Positions 25,850 to 33,794 of a stretch of 64,000 nt of DNA are shown here, one piece after another. Source of the DNA: Rudaea sp. 3F27F6 (GTDB lineage Bacteria; Pseudomonadota; Gammaproteobacteria; Xanthomonadales; Rhodanobacteraceae); the NCBI RefSeq assembly GCF_005503555.1, contig NZ_SCNG01000002.1:682001-746000 (forward strand). Direction: 5' to 3'. Below the pieces are notes generated by a model, which was given only the letters and a program-made list of their open reading frames with translations, made no database searches and was not told the DNA's origin. How positions within the stretch are numbered: the stretch's first letter is position 1; every line of letters begins with the position of its first letter. A program made the position numbers and the translations under genes.

Positions 25850-25967
25850 AGAAACAAACTCACTCGACTGGCGAGCTGCCTGATTGAAATCGCCCGGCCC
25901 ACAACCGCCTTCCCCTCTCCCGCTAATGGGAGAAGACAAGGGGCGGGGATGGTGCAACGGAAAGATG

Positions 25968-26474
25968 TCACGACGGCCGTGGGTCGGGCTTGGCCAGCAC
26001 CGCCTCGGTCTGCGTGCTGCGGAATTCGTGCAGGGCCTTGGCGACAGCCGCGTCTTCGAGCGCCAACAGACTCGCGGCGAACAGCGCGGCGTTGGTCGCG
26101 CCGGCCTTGCCGATCGCGAACGTCGCCACCGGCACACCGGCCGGCATCTGCACGATCGACAGCAGTGAATCCATGCCGTTGAGCGCATGCGACTGCACCG
26201 GCACGCCGAGCACCGGCAGCGCGGTCTTCGCCGCAAGCATGCCGGGCAGATGTGCCGCGCCGCCCGCACCGGCGATGATCGCCTTCAGGCCGCGCGCCGC
26301 CGCGTTCTCGGCATAGTCGAACAACAGATCGGGCGTGCGATGTGCCGAGACCACGCGCACTTCGTGGGCGACGCCGAGTTTGCCGAGCATTTCCGCGGCA
26401 TGGCTCATCGTCTCCCAGTCCGAACGCGAGCCCATGACGATGCCGATGCGCGCTGCCGCAGTGTCTTGATTCAT
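25968..26474 (-). CDS. purE: N5-carboxyaminoimidazole ribonucleotide mutase
   Basis: A 168-residue class I PurE that isomerises N5-CAIR to [17 protein letters not shown] (near the N-terminus), VVSAHRTP and [13 protein letters not shown] are the diagnostic nucleotide-binding and catalytic blocks, with the catalytic His in SAHR. It functions as a cytosolic octamer. The start MNQDT gives the usual length (E. coli 169); the frame extends 16 codons further upstream without family similarity. It is divergent from the Trm112-like gene 61 bases away. Confidence 0.95.
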   Translation of the reverse strand: MNQDTAAARIGIVMGSRSDWETMSHAAEMLGKLGVAHEVRVVSAHRTPDLLFDYAENAAARGLKAIIAGAGGAAHLPGMLAAKTALPVLGVPVQSHALNGMDSLLSIVQMPAGVPVATFAIGKAGATNAALFAASLLALEDAAVAKALHEFRSTQTEAVLAKPDPRPS

Positions 26475-26535
26475 GGCGGGGCCGTAGCAAAAACGATATT
26501 CTACGGGCACTTCGCGAATCACGCATCCTTACTGC

Positions 26536-26802
26536 ATGGACAAACGCCTGCTCGACATTCTCTGCGATCCGGTGACCAAGACTCCGGTCAAGCCGCTCAA
26601 TCGCGCCCAGCTCGACGCGCTCAACCGCGAGATCGCTCGCGACGCGGTGAAGACGACCGCCGGCGCGAGCGTCGGTGCCGCGCTCAAGGCCGGCCTGATC
26701 ACGACCGACGGCAAGGTGATCTACCGTATCGAGGACGATATTCCGGTGATGCTCGCCGATGAAGGCATCGGTACGACGCAGCTGCACGACTTTCCGGCCT
26801 GA
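26536..26802 (+). CDS. Trm112 family protein (YcaR-like)
   Basis: An 88-residue small protein starting MDKRLLDILCDPVTKTPVKPL, characteristic of the UPF0434/Trm112 family; it ends with VIYRIEDDIPVMLADEGI, the conserved ending. In eukaryotes Trm112 activates several methyltransferases; in bacteria the role is unknown, but some are linked to lipid A or methyltransferase genes. Most bacterial members have two CxxC pairs for zinc, but here only one Cys (Cys10) remains, so zinc binding is unlikely. It stands alone. Confidence 0.9.
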   Translation: MDKRLLDILCDPVTKTPVKPLNRAQLDALNREIARDAVKTTAGASVGAALKAGLITTDGKVIYRIEDDIPVMLADEGIGTTQLHDFPA

Positions 26803-26811
26803 GAACCCGTC

Positions 26812-26935
26812 CCCAGCGCTGCTGCGCTCGGCATTTCGCTTGCGTACGCTGCCCGGAATCCTCATGTACTCGACTGCGCACTCCGGCCCCTACGCTCCGT
26901 GCGCACGCGAACTGCCTTCGCTCGCCACGCTTTGA
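26812..26935. repeat. possible dispersed intergenic repeat
   Basis: This GC-rich gap before nadC has short mirrored blocks (GCTTGCGTACGCTGCCCGGA and TACGCTCCGTGCGCACG) reminiscent of intergenic repeats common in beta- and gammaproteobacteria. Only one copy occurs in the window, so the repeat status is a guess. GAAAGG at 26937-26942 may serve as the nadC ribosome binding site. Confidence 0.3.
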
Positions 26936-26953
26936 CGAAAGGTACTAACCCAG

Positions 26954-27814
26954 ATGACTGATTTCCGCCCACCCGATGCCGCCGTCGTCGCGCAGGACGT
27001 GGCGCGTGCGCTCGCCGAGGATTTCGGCACAGGCGACGCCACCGCCGATCTGCTGCCAGCCAGCGCGAGCGCCAGCGCGACCGTGATCACGCGCGAGAAC
27101 GCCGTGCTCTGCGGCACGGCCTGGTTCGATGCCTGCTTCAAGGCGCGCGATCCCGCCGCCGTGATCGAATGGCAAGCGCGCGACGGCGACCGCGTCGCCG
27201 CGAACGCGACGCTGTGCACGCTGCGCGGCAATGCGCGCGCGCTGGTCGGCGCGGAGCGTTCGGCGCTCAACTTCCTGCAGACGTTGTCGGCCACGGCCAC
27301 GGTCGCCGCGCAATACGCCGATGCCGTGCGCGGTACGCGCACGCGCATTCTGGACACGCGCAAGACCTTGCCCGGCCTGCGCCTCGCGCAGAAATACGCG
27401 GTGCGCTGCGGCGGCGCGACGAATCATCGCATCGGCCTGTTCGATGCGATCCTGATCAAGGAAAACCATATCGCCGCGGCCGGTTCGCTCGCTGCCGCCG
27501 TCGCGGCCGCGCGCGCCGCGCATCCGGACCTGCTGCTCGAAGTCGAAGTCGAGAATTTCGCCGAACTCGACCAGGCGCTCGCCGCGCGCGTCGATCGCAT
27601 CCTGCTCGACGAATTCTCGCCCGAGGACATGCGCCGCGCCGTCACCCACGTGGCCGGCCGCGTTGCACTCGAAGTCTCGGGCAGCGTCAACCTTGAACGC
27701 GTGCGCTCGATCGCCGAAACCGGCGTCGACTTCATCTCGGTCGGCGCGCTGACCAAGCACGTGCGCGCGATCGATCTGTCGATGCGCGTGCGCATGGAAA
27801 CGGCGGCGAGTTAG
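26954..27814 (+). CDS. nadC: nicotinate-nucleotide pyrophosphorylase (carboxylating)
   Basis: A 286-residue quinolinate phosphoribosyltransferase that makes nicotinate mononucleotide from quinolinate and PRPP in NAD synthesis. Early block EDFGTGDATADLLP; the core RILDTRKTLPGLRLAQKYAVRCGGATNHRIGLFDAILIKENHI is the family signature with the conserved Arg, His and Lys; the end FISVGALTKHVRAIDLSM closes the TIM-like barrel. It is cytosolic. nadA and nadB are not in the window. A REP-like palindrome follows the stop. Confidence 0.95.
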   Translation: MTDFRPPDAAVVAQDVARALAEDFGTGDATADLLPASASASATVITRENAVLCGTAWFDACFKARDPAAVIEWQARDGDRVAANATLCTLRGNARALVGAERSALNFLQTLSATATVAAQYADAVRGTRTRILDTRKTLPGLRLAQKYAVRCGGATNHRIGLFDAILIKENHIAAAGSLAAAVAAARAAHPDLLLEVEVENFAELDQALAARVDRILLDEFSPEDMRRAVTHVAGRVALEVSGSVNLERVRSIAETGVDFISVGALTKHVRAIDLSMRVRMETAAS

Positions 27815-27829
27815 AAGCAATTCCTCGTC

Positions 27830-27855
27830 GTCATTCCTGCGTCGGCGGGAATGAC
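27830..27855. repeat. REP-like GTCATTCC palindrome
   Basis: GTCATTCCTGC and GCGGGAATGAC form an imperfect hairpin between the convergent nadC and metallopeptidase genes. It may help end transcription from either side. Confidence 0.6.
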
Positions 27856-27899
27856 AAGCTTGAATAATCCGATTCCACCTCGTCGGCGATTGCCGCCGA

Positions 27900-29387
27900 T
27901 TAATTCGCCTTGGGCCGCATGATCGCCTCGCGGATCGCCGCATCGCGCGCCTGCTCGTCGAAGCGCATGCGACCGCCGCGGTCGCCGATGCCGAGATCGG
28001 CGTAAATAGATCGCCAGTCGGGGAAACCGCGCATCGCGGCGAATTCGCGATAGCGTGCCGAGATCAGCGTGGAACCTGCGAGCGCATCGAGCTTGGCAAC
28101 GAAATCCTCCGGCCGCCATTGCCGATACGCCGGCAGAGAACCATCGCGGAAACGCGACAGCGCCGTGTCGAGACCGACCTTGCCGCCGCTCGCGCGGCGC
28201 AGATCGCGGTCCACGGTCAGCCAGAACGCCGCGCCGGCCCAATACACGCGCTGGAAATTGTGCGTGTGCTCCATGCCTTCGGCGGTCTGCTCCAAGGTCT
28301 CGTCGCCGCCCGCGCCGGCGCCGCGGCCGAATCCCTCGGCCAGCCGGTCCCAGGCCTGCGCGGGCGTGAGCAAACCGCCGCGCGCGCGCAGCACATTCTG
28401 GTAGTAGGTCGCCAGGCCCTCGGCGAGCCAGGAACCGCGATCGCCGAGATACGGATGCATGAGATGACTGAGTTCGTGCACGGCCATCCAGTCGTCATCG
28501 AACTCGCTTTCCGCACGGCTCGGATCGATCAGCAGCTGCAGCGCATTGCCCTGCCCGCGCACCGACTGACCGAAAACGACCGCGCGACCGCGGCCGGCGA
28601 CCGGGATCATCAGCACCTGCACGTCGGGCAGCGGCACGCGGCCATAGGCGCCGAGCACCGCGCGCGCGACGCGGCCGAACCAGCGCTCAAGTTTTTCCTT
28701 CTGCGCCGGCTCGACGCCGCCGAGAATCGACAGGCGCAGTACGCCGCCGGGCAGTTCGATGCGCCGTTCGTCGAAATGGCCGAAGGCGACCGATGCCGAC
28801 CAATCGGCCGGCGTATCGGGAATAACGAATTCTTTGATCGCCACATCCTTGGGCGGCTGCTTTTCGTCACCTTTCGTCGGCGAGGGCGCAAGCACGCTGC
28901 GCCACGGCGCCGAAATCGACCATCCCGCGGGCAATTCGACGCGGATGCGCGCCTCGCCCGCCGGCGCGTCGGGGCGCAGCAGCCACAACTGCGGCGCGGC
29001 GACGATGTCATCTCCCGAACGCCAGCCGACGTCGGGCTTGTGCTCGGCCGCGATCGCAGCGAGATCGGCGCGATACGACAGACATTCGCCGGCATGCCAA
29101 TCGTCCGCGCTCCAGCCGCCCGAGCCTTGGGTCATGGCGCCGCTGCCGTCGCGGGCAATGTCGGCAATAAAGCGCATCGCCCAGGCCGAATCCGCGGCGA
29201 ACGCGATCCGCGCGTGCGCGTCGCGCGCGCAGACACTCACGCGCATGCTCTGCTTGGCCGCGTCGAACACCGCGCGGTAGCGCCAGGCTTCGTCGGCCGC
29301 GGCCGTGGCGATGGCCGGCAGCAGCCACGCGCAGCAGCACAGCGCGAGCTTGCGCGCCCTGCCCGATCCGGAACGCATATCGGCCAT
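27900..29387 (-). CDS. exported gluzincin-type metallopeptidase-like protein
   Basis: A 495-residue exported protein. The start at 29387 was chosen because AAGAGGA lies six bases upstream. A basic then hydrophobic N-terminus (KLALCCCAWLLPAIATA) is a signal peptide. The zinc motif HELSH is at about 304-308, followed by WLAEGLATYY about 20 residues later, giving HExxH plus the glutamate typical of M1/M61-like gluzincins. The flanking regions are unlike M1 aminopeptidases and I cannot name the family. The position suggests a periplasmic or surface peptidase. It is divergent from uvrD. Confidence 0.78.
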   Translation of the reverse strand: MADMRSGSGRARKLALCCCAWLLPAIATAAADEAWRYRAVFDAAKQSMRVSVCARDAHARIAFAADSAWAMRFIADIARDGSGAMTQGSGGWSADDWHAGECLSYRADLAAIAAEHKPDVGWRSGDDIVAAPQLWLLRPDAPAGEARIRVELPAGWSISAPWRSVLAPSPTKGDEKQPPKDVAIKEFVIPDTPADWSASVAFGHFDERRIELPGGVLRLSILGGVEPAQKEKLERWFGRVARAVLGAYGRVPLPDVQVLMIPVAGRGRAVVFGQSVRGQGNALQLLIDPSRAESEFDDDWMAVHELSHLMHPYLGDRGSWLAEGLATYYQNVLRARGGLLTPAQAWDRLAEGFGRGAGAGGDETLEQTAEGMEHTHNFQRVYWAGAAFWLTVDRDLRRASGGKVGLDTALSRFRDGSLPAYRQWRPEDFVAKLDALAGSTLISARYREFAAMRGFPDWRSIYADLGIGDRGGRMRFDEQARDAAIREAIMRPKAN

Positions 29388-29452
29388 ATCGATCCTCTTC
29401 GTCTCGATCATTCACTGACCAGATTACGGCACGCCCCATTACAATTGCCGCA

Positions 29453-31753
29453 ATGGATGTTTCGTATCTGCTCGACGATCTCAACCCGGCCCAGCGCGAA
29501 GCGGTCAGCGCGCCGCTCGGACACTATCTGGTTCTCGCCGGCGCCGGCTCCGGCAAGACGCGCGTGCTCACCCACCGCATCGGCTGGCTGCTCGAAGTCG
29601 AGCGCGCCTCGCCGTGGTCGGTACTCGCGGTCACCTTCACCAACAAGGCCGCGGGCGAGATGCGCACGCGCGCGCAGACGCTGCTCGAACGCTCCTCGCT
29701 GCTGAACACGCGCGGGCTGACGGTCGGCACCTTCCACGGCATCGCCCATCGCCTGCTGCGCCAGCACTGGCGCGAGGCCAGGCTGCCGGAGACCTTCCAG
29801 ATCCTCGACAGCGACGACCAGCAGCGCCTGATCAAGCGCACGATCGCCGCGCTCGGCCTCGACGAGTCGCGCTTTCCTCCGCGCCAGGCGGCCTGGTTCA
29901 TCAACAGCGCGAAGGACGAAGGCAAGCGGCCGGCGAACTTCGAGCGCGAAGGCAACCCGCTGACGCGCAGCTTGGTCGATATCTACAAGGCTTACGAAGA
30001 ACAGTGCCAGCGTTCCGGCCTGGTCGACTTCGCCGAGCTGCTGCTGCGCGCGCACGAGCTGTTCCTCACCGACGACCGCCTGCTCGCCCACTACCGCGAA
30101 CGCTGGCGGCATCTGCTGATCGACGAGTTCCAGGACACCAACACGCTGCAGTACGCCTGGGTACGCGTGCTCGCGGGCGACACCGGCCAGGTTTTCGTCG
30201 TCGGCGACGACGATCAGGCGATCTACGGCTGGCGCGGCGCACGCGTGGAGAACGTGCATCAGTTCCTCAAGGACTTCCGCAACGCGAAGACGATCCGCCT
30301 CGAACAGAACTACCGTTCGACCGGCACGATCCTCAAAGCCGCGAACGCGATCATCGCGAACAATCCGGACCGCCTCGGCAAACAGTTGTGGACCTCGGGC
30401 GACGCCGGCCAGCCGATTTCAGTCTATGCCGCCTACAACGAGCAGGACGAAGCGCGCTACGTGATCGAAGCGATCCGCGAACACATACGCCAGGGCGGTA
30501 ACGCTCGCGACTGCGCAATCCTGTACCGCTCGAACGCGCAGTCGCGCAACTTCGAAGAACAACTGATCCAGCACGACATCCGCTATCGCGTCTACGGCGG
30601 CCTGCGCTTCTTCGACCGCGCCGAAATCAAGGACGCCCTCGCCTATCTGCGCCTCGTCGCGAACCGCCACGACGACGCTGCGTTCGAACGCACGGTCAAC
30701 ACGCCGCCGCGCGGCATCGGCGAACGCACGCTCGATACCGTGCGCCAGCGCGCGCGACGCGACGCCTCGTCGCTCTGGGACGCCGTGCTCGCCGAGTTCA
30801 TCACCGGCGGATTGGCCGGGCGCGCGAAGAATGCGCTGCGCGGCTTCGTCGAACTGATCGAGACCCTGGCACGCGATTGTGGGGGTAGGCCGGGATTGGG
30901 GATTGGGGATTCGGGATTGGTAGAGCAAGAGCCGGGGTCGTCGCCAGACGCAACAATGCCGGGATCAGATTCCGGTTCTTCCGAATCCCGAATCTCGAAT
31001 CCCGAATCCCTGCCCCTCTCCGAACAAATCGATATCGCGATCCAAAAGTCTGGCCTGCGCGATTTCTACGAAGCCGATGCGCGCGGCAGCGCCGAATCGC
31101 GCGTGGAGAACCTCGACGAACTGGTCAACGTCGCCAGCCGCTTCGAGCGCACGCCCGAAGACCTCGACGCGGGCCTTGGCGAACTGGCCGCGTTTCTCGC
31201 CCATGCCGCGCTCGAAGCGGGCGAGTCGCAGGGCGAGGCCTGGGAAGACTGCGTGCAGCTTATGACCTTGCACTCGGCCAAGGGGCTCGAATTTCCGATC
31301 GTCTTCCTCGTCGGCCTCGAAGACGGCCTGTTCCCGAGCCAGCGCTCGCTCGACGAGCCGGGCCGTCTCGAAGAAGAGCGCCGCCTCGCCTACGTCGGCA
31401 TCACGCGTGCGCGCGAAACGCTGATGCTGAGCTACGCCGAATCGCGCCGCCTGCACGGCATGGAAAGCTACAACCGCCCGTCGCGCTTCCTGCACGAACT
31501 GCCGCGCGAACTGCTGCACGAAGTGCGTCCACGCGTGCAAGTCTCGCGCCCGCTATCGAGCAATCACTACGTCGCCGACGCACTCGAAGTGACCCAGCTC
31601 AAACTCGGCCAGCGCGTGCGCCATGCGAGTTTCGGCGAAGGCGTGGTCATGGACGCCGAAGGCTCGGGCGCGCATGCGCGCGTGCAGGTCAACTTCGAAG
31701 ACGCCGGCGCGAAATGGCTCGTGCTCGCCTATGCGAATCTGACGCCGCTATAA
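29453..31753 (+). CDS. uvrD: DNA helicase II (UvrD)
   Basis: A 766-residue superfamily 1A 3'-5' helicase for nucleotide excision and mismatch repair. Motifs: I AGAGSGKT (about 30-37), Ia TFTNKAAGEMRTR, II DEFQDTN (about 225-231), III GDDDQAIYGWRGA, IV QNYRST, V LHSAKGLEF, VI YVGITRARE. The C-terminal tail (from about 705) ends in a Tudor-like RVRHASFGEGVVMDAEG segment. It is about 45 residues longer than E. coli UvrD because residues about 478-521 (30886-31016) are encoded by an in-frame repeat with inverted ends; flanking sequences FVELIETLARD and LPLSEQIDIAIQKSGL align with the uninterrupted family. Confidence 0.95.
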   Translation: MDVSYLLDDLNPAQREAVSAPLGHYLVLAGAGSGKTRVLTHRIGWLLEVERASPWSVLAVTFTNKAAGEMRTRAQTLLERSSLLNTRGLTVGTFHGIAHRLLRQHWREARLPETFQILDSDDQQRLIKRTIAALGLDESRFPPRQAAWFINSAKDEGKRPANFEREGNPLTRSLVDIYKAYEEQCQRSGLVDFAELLLRAHELFLTDDRLLAHYRERWRHLLIDEFQDTNTLQYAWVRVLAGDTGQVFVVGDDDQAIYGWRGARVENVHQFLKDFRNAKTIRLEQNYRSTGTILKAANAIIANNPDRLGKQLWTSGDAGQPISVYAAYNEQDEARYVIEAIREHIRQGGNARDCAILYRSNAQSRNFEEQLIQHDIRYRVYGGLRFFDRAEIKDALAYLRLVANRHDDAAFERTVNTPPRGIGERTLDTVRQRARRDASSLWDAVLAEFITGGLAGRAKNALRGFVELIETLARDCGGRPGLGIGDSGLVEQEPGSSPDATMPGSDSGSSESRISNPESLPLSEQIDIAIQKSGLRDFYEADARGSAESRVENLDELVNVASRFERTPEDLDAGLGELAAFLAHAALEAGESQGEAWEDCVQLMTLHSAKGLEFPIVFLVGLEDGLFPSQRSLDEPGRLEEERRLAYVGITRARETLMLSYAESRRLHGMESYNRPSRFLHELPRELLHEVRPRVQVSRPLSSNHYVADALEVTQLKLGQRVRHASFGEGVVMDAEGSGAHARVQVNFEDAGAKWLVLAYANLTPL
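30892..31010. repeat. ATTCGGGATT-type repeat inside uvrD
   Basis: The left end 30892-30920 (GGGATTGGGGATTGGGGATT then CGGGATTGG) is mirrored by the right end 30981-31010 (CCGAATCCCGAATCTCGAAT then CCCGAATCCC), with about 60 bases between. Such ends are typical of intergenic repeats in xanthomonads. Here the element lies in frame within uvrD with no stop codon, encoding a Gly/Ser/Pro-rich insert. Confidence 0.85.
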
Positions 31754-31768
31754 GCGCGTGCCCAAAAC

Positions 31769-31796
31769 GCGATCGGCGCCGTGGGGCGCCGATCGC
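31769..31796. terminator. bidirectional hairpin between convergent uvrD and S9 peptidase genes
   Basis: A perfect 12-bp stem GCGATCGGCGCC/GGCGCCGATCGC with a GTGG loop. On the minus strand GTTTTGGG follows, a weak T-run; on the plus strand there is none. Position between two converging genes supports a terminator role. Confidence 0.6.
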
Positions 31797-31824
31797 CTGC
31801 ATTGGGCAAATCACCCCGGCCCGG

Positions 31825-33777
31825 TCAGGGCTGCGAAAGCAGAGTCTTCTTCCAGAACTCCACACGCGTCCAGAAAATAAAATCGCTGTTCTCGCGCTTG
31901 TGGAAGCCGTGGCCTTCGTTCTTGGCGAGCACGTGCCAGGCCTCGTTGCCCTGCTTGCGCAGCGCATCGACCATCTGCTTGGCCTCGCTGGCCGGCACGC
32001 GCGGATCGTTGCCGCCCGCGGCGACCATCATCGGAATGCGGATATTGCCGACGTTGTGCATCGGCGAAATCTCGACCAGCTTGGCGCGCTGCTTGGGATC
32101 GCGCTCGTCCCCGTACTCGACGCGGCGCAGATCCTGACGGTACTTCTGCGTGTTGGTCAGAAAGGTGACGAAATCCGATATCGCGACGGCGCAGCTCGCC
32201 GAGCGCAGCTTGGCGCTGAAGTGCGTCGCCGAGGCGTAGCACATGTAGCCGCCGTAGCTGAAACCGTAGACGGCGAAGCGCGACGCGTCGAGTGCGGAAT
32301 CGGCCGCTAGGGTGTCGAGGAAAACACCGATGTCCTTGACCGTGTCCTCACGCTTCCACGGCCCGTTGTCGAGACCGAGGAAACGCGCGCCGTAGCCGTC
32401 GGAACCGCGCACGTTCGGATAGAACAAGGCGATGCCGAGTTCGTTGACCAGGTAATTGTCTTCGCCGAGATAGTTCGGCCGGCTCTGCCCTTCGGGACCG
32501 CCGTGGATGTCGACGACCAGCGGACGCTTGCCCGGGAAACGCTGCGGATCGGGCCGATAGAGAAAGCCCGACATCGCTTCGCCGTCGAAACTCTTGATCG
32601 CGATGAGTTCGGGCTCGCGGTTTTTCGCCACGTCGAGACCGCCGGCCTCACTGTAGGTCCAGCGTTTCACTGCGAGGGTCTTCGCATCAACCGTGAACAC
32701 GTCGCCCGGCACACGTGCGGCCGACATGCTCAGGCCGATCTCGCCCCACGGCGCCACCTGCAGCAGCTTGCCGAAACTCCAGTCGAGCACGCCGGCGGGC
32801 AGCCCGTCGACGCGGCGGCTCGCGCCGGAGGCCGTGTCGTAGACGTACAGCCGCGACACGCCGGCCTCGTTGGTCGCGTAGGCGATGAAGCTCTCGTCGG
32901 CAGCGAAGGCGACATTGGAAACGTCCCATTTCGCCGCGGCGATCACCGGCGTGAATTTGCCCGAGCCGCGATCGAGTTTGCCGAGGCGCTGGAAATCCGA
33001 TCCCTTGTTCGAGATAGTCCAGATCGATTTTCCGTCGGCCGCGTAGTGCGCGTCGGTATAGGAGACGTTTTCCTTCTCGCCGGCGATCGTGCGCAGCTTG
33101 CCGCTCTTCAGGTCGATCTCGGCCACGACCGAGTGCGTGATCGACATGCGGTTCACCGCGAGCGCCCTGTCGCCGTCGGGCGAGAAGTCGCTGACGTTCC
33201 AGCCGCCGCCGCTGACCTGCGCGATAAGGCGGTCGGAAGACGGATCGCGCGGATCGACCATGTACAAGTCCATGTCGGCGCCATTGCGCCGGCTCGATGC
33301 GTAGCCGACCGATTTGCCGTCGCGGCTCCACGCGCCGAACCAGTTGCGCGCCTTGCCGTCGGTGAGCAGGGTCAGTTGCCCGGCGTCGAGCCGGTAGAGC
33401 TGGTAGAACTCGTCGCCACCCTGGTCTTTCTGCACGACCACGGTGCCGTCTTTCGACGACAGGCTCGCGTACGGCACGGGCTCGGCCTCGAAGCTGATCT
33501 GCCGCCGCGCCGAGCCGGGCGCGCTCACGCTGATCAACTGCTCGGTGCTGCCGAAGCGCGTCTTCGCGAGCACCGAATGGTCGGCCGCGTTCCAGCCAAG
33601 GAACTTCGCGGTGCGGAATTCCAGATAGCGCCGCGTGGCCGCGGCCGTGGCCTCCGGTATCGGCGGCACTTGATCGGCGACGATCGACGGCGGCGGTGTC
33701 ACCGTCGGCGATGCCGCGGCGACCGCCGAGATCGAGATCAGTGCCGCGAGCAGCGCGGTGGACGATGGTTTGTTCAT
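31825..33777 (-). CDS. exported S9 family prolyl oligopeptidase-type peptidase
   Basis: A 650-residue serine peptidase with an N-terminal signal peptide (LLAALISISAVAAA), a beta-propeller domain (about 40-390) and an alpha/beta-hydrolase domain. The catalytic Ser is 507 in YGFSYGGYM; Asp in GNDPRVP and His in EGHGF complete the triad, an arrangement typical of the S9C acylaminoacyl/dipeptidyl-peptidase group. It probably acts in the periplasm on short or cyclic peptides. It starts 17 bases after the STN-type TonB receptor, on the same strand, so receptor and peptidase likely work together: import of a peptide then cleavage. The lasso-peptide isopeptidases also belong here. Confidence 0.9.
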   Translation of the reverse strand: MNKPSSTALLAALISISAVAAASPTVTPPPSIVADQVPPIPEATAAATRRYLEFRTAKFLGWNAADHSVLAKTRFGSTEQLISVSAPGSARRQISFEAEPVPYASLSSKDGTVVVQKDQGGDEFYQLYRLDAGQLTLLTDGKARNWFGAWSRDGKSVGYASSRRNGADMDLYMVDPRDPSSDRLIAQVSGGGWNVSDFSPDGDRALAVNRMSITHSVVAEIDLKSGKLRTIAGEKENVSYTDAHYAADGKSIWTISNKGSDFQRLGKLDRGSGKFTPVIAAAKWDVSNVAFAADESFIAYATNEAGVSRLYVYDTASGASRRVDGLPAGVLDWSFGKLLQVAPWGEIGLSMSAARVPGDVFTVDAKTLAVKRWTYSEAGGLDVAKNREPELIAIKSFDGEAMSGFLYRPDPQRFPGKRPLVVDIHGGPEGQSRPNYLGEDNYLVNELGIALFYPNVRGSDGYGARFLGLDNGPWKREDTVKDIGVFLDTLAADSALDASRFAVYGFSYGGYMCYASATHFSAKLRSASCAVAISDFVTFLTNTQKYRQDLRRVEYGDERDPKQRAKLVEISPMHNVGNIRIPMMVAAGGNDPRVPASEAKQMVDALRKQGNEAWHVLAKNEGHGFHKRENSDFIFWTRVEFWKKTLLSQP

Positions 33778-33794
33778 GTCGATCCTCTTGCGCC

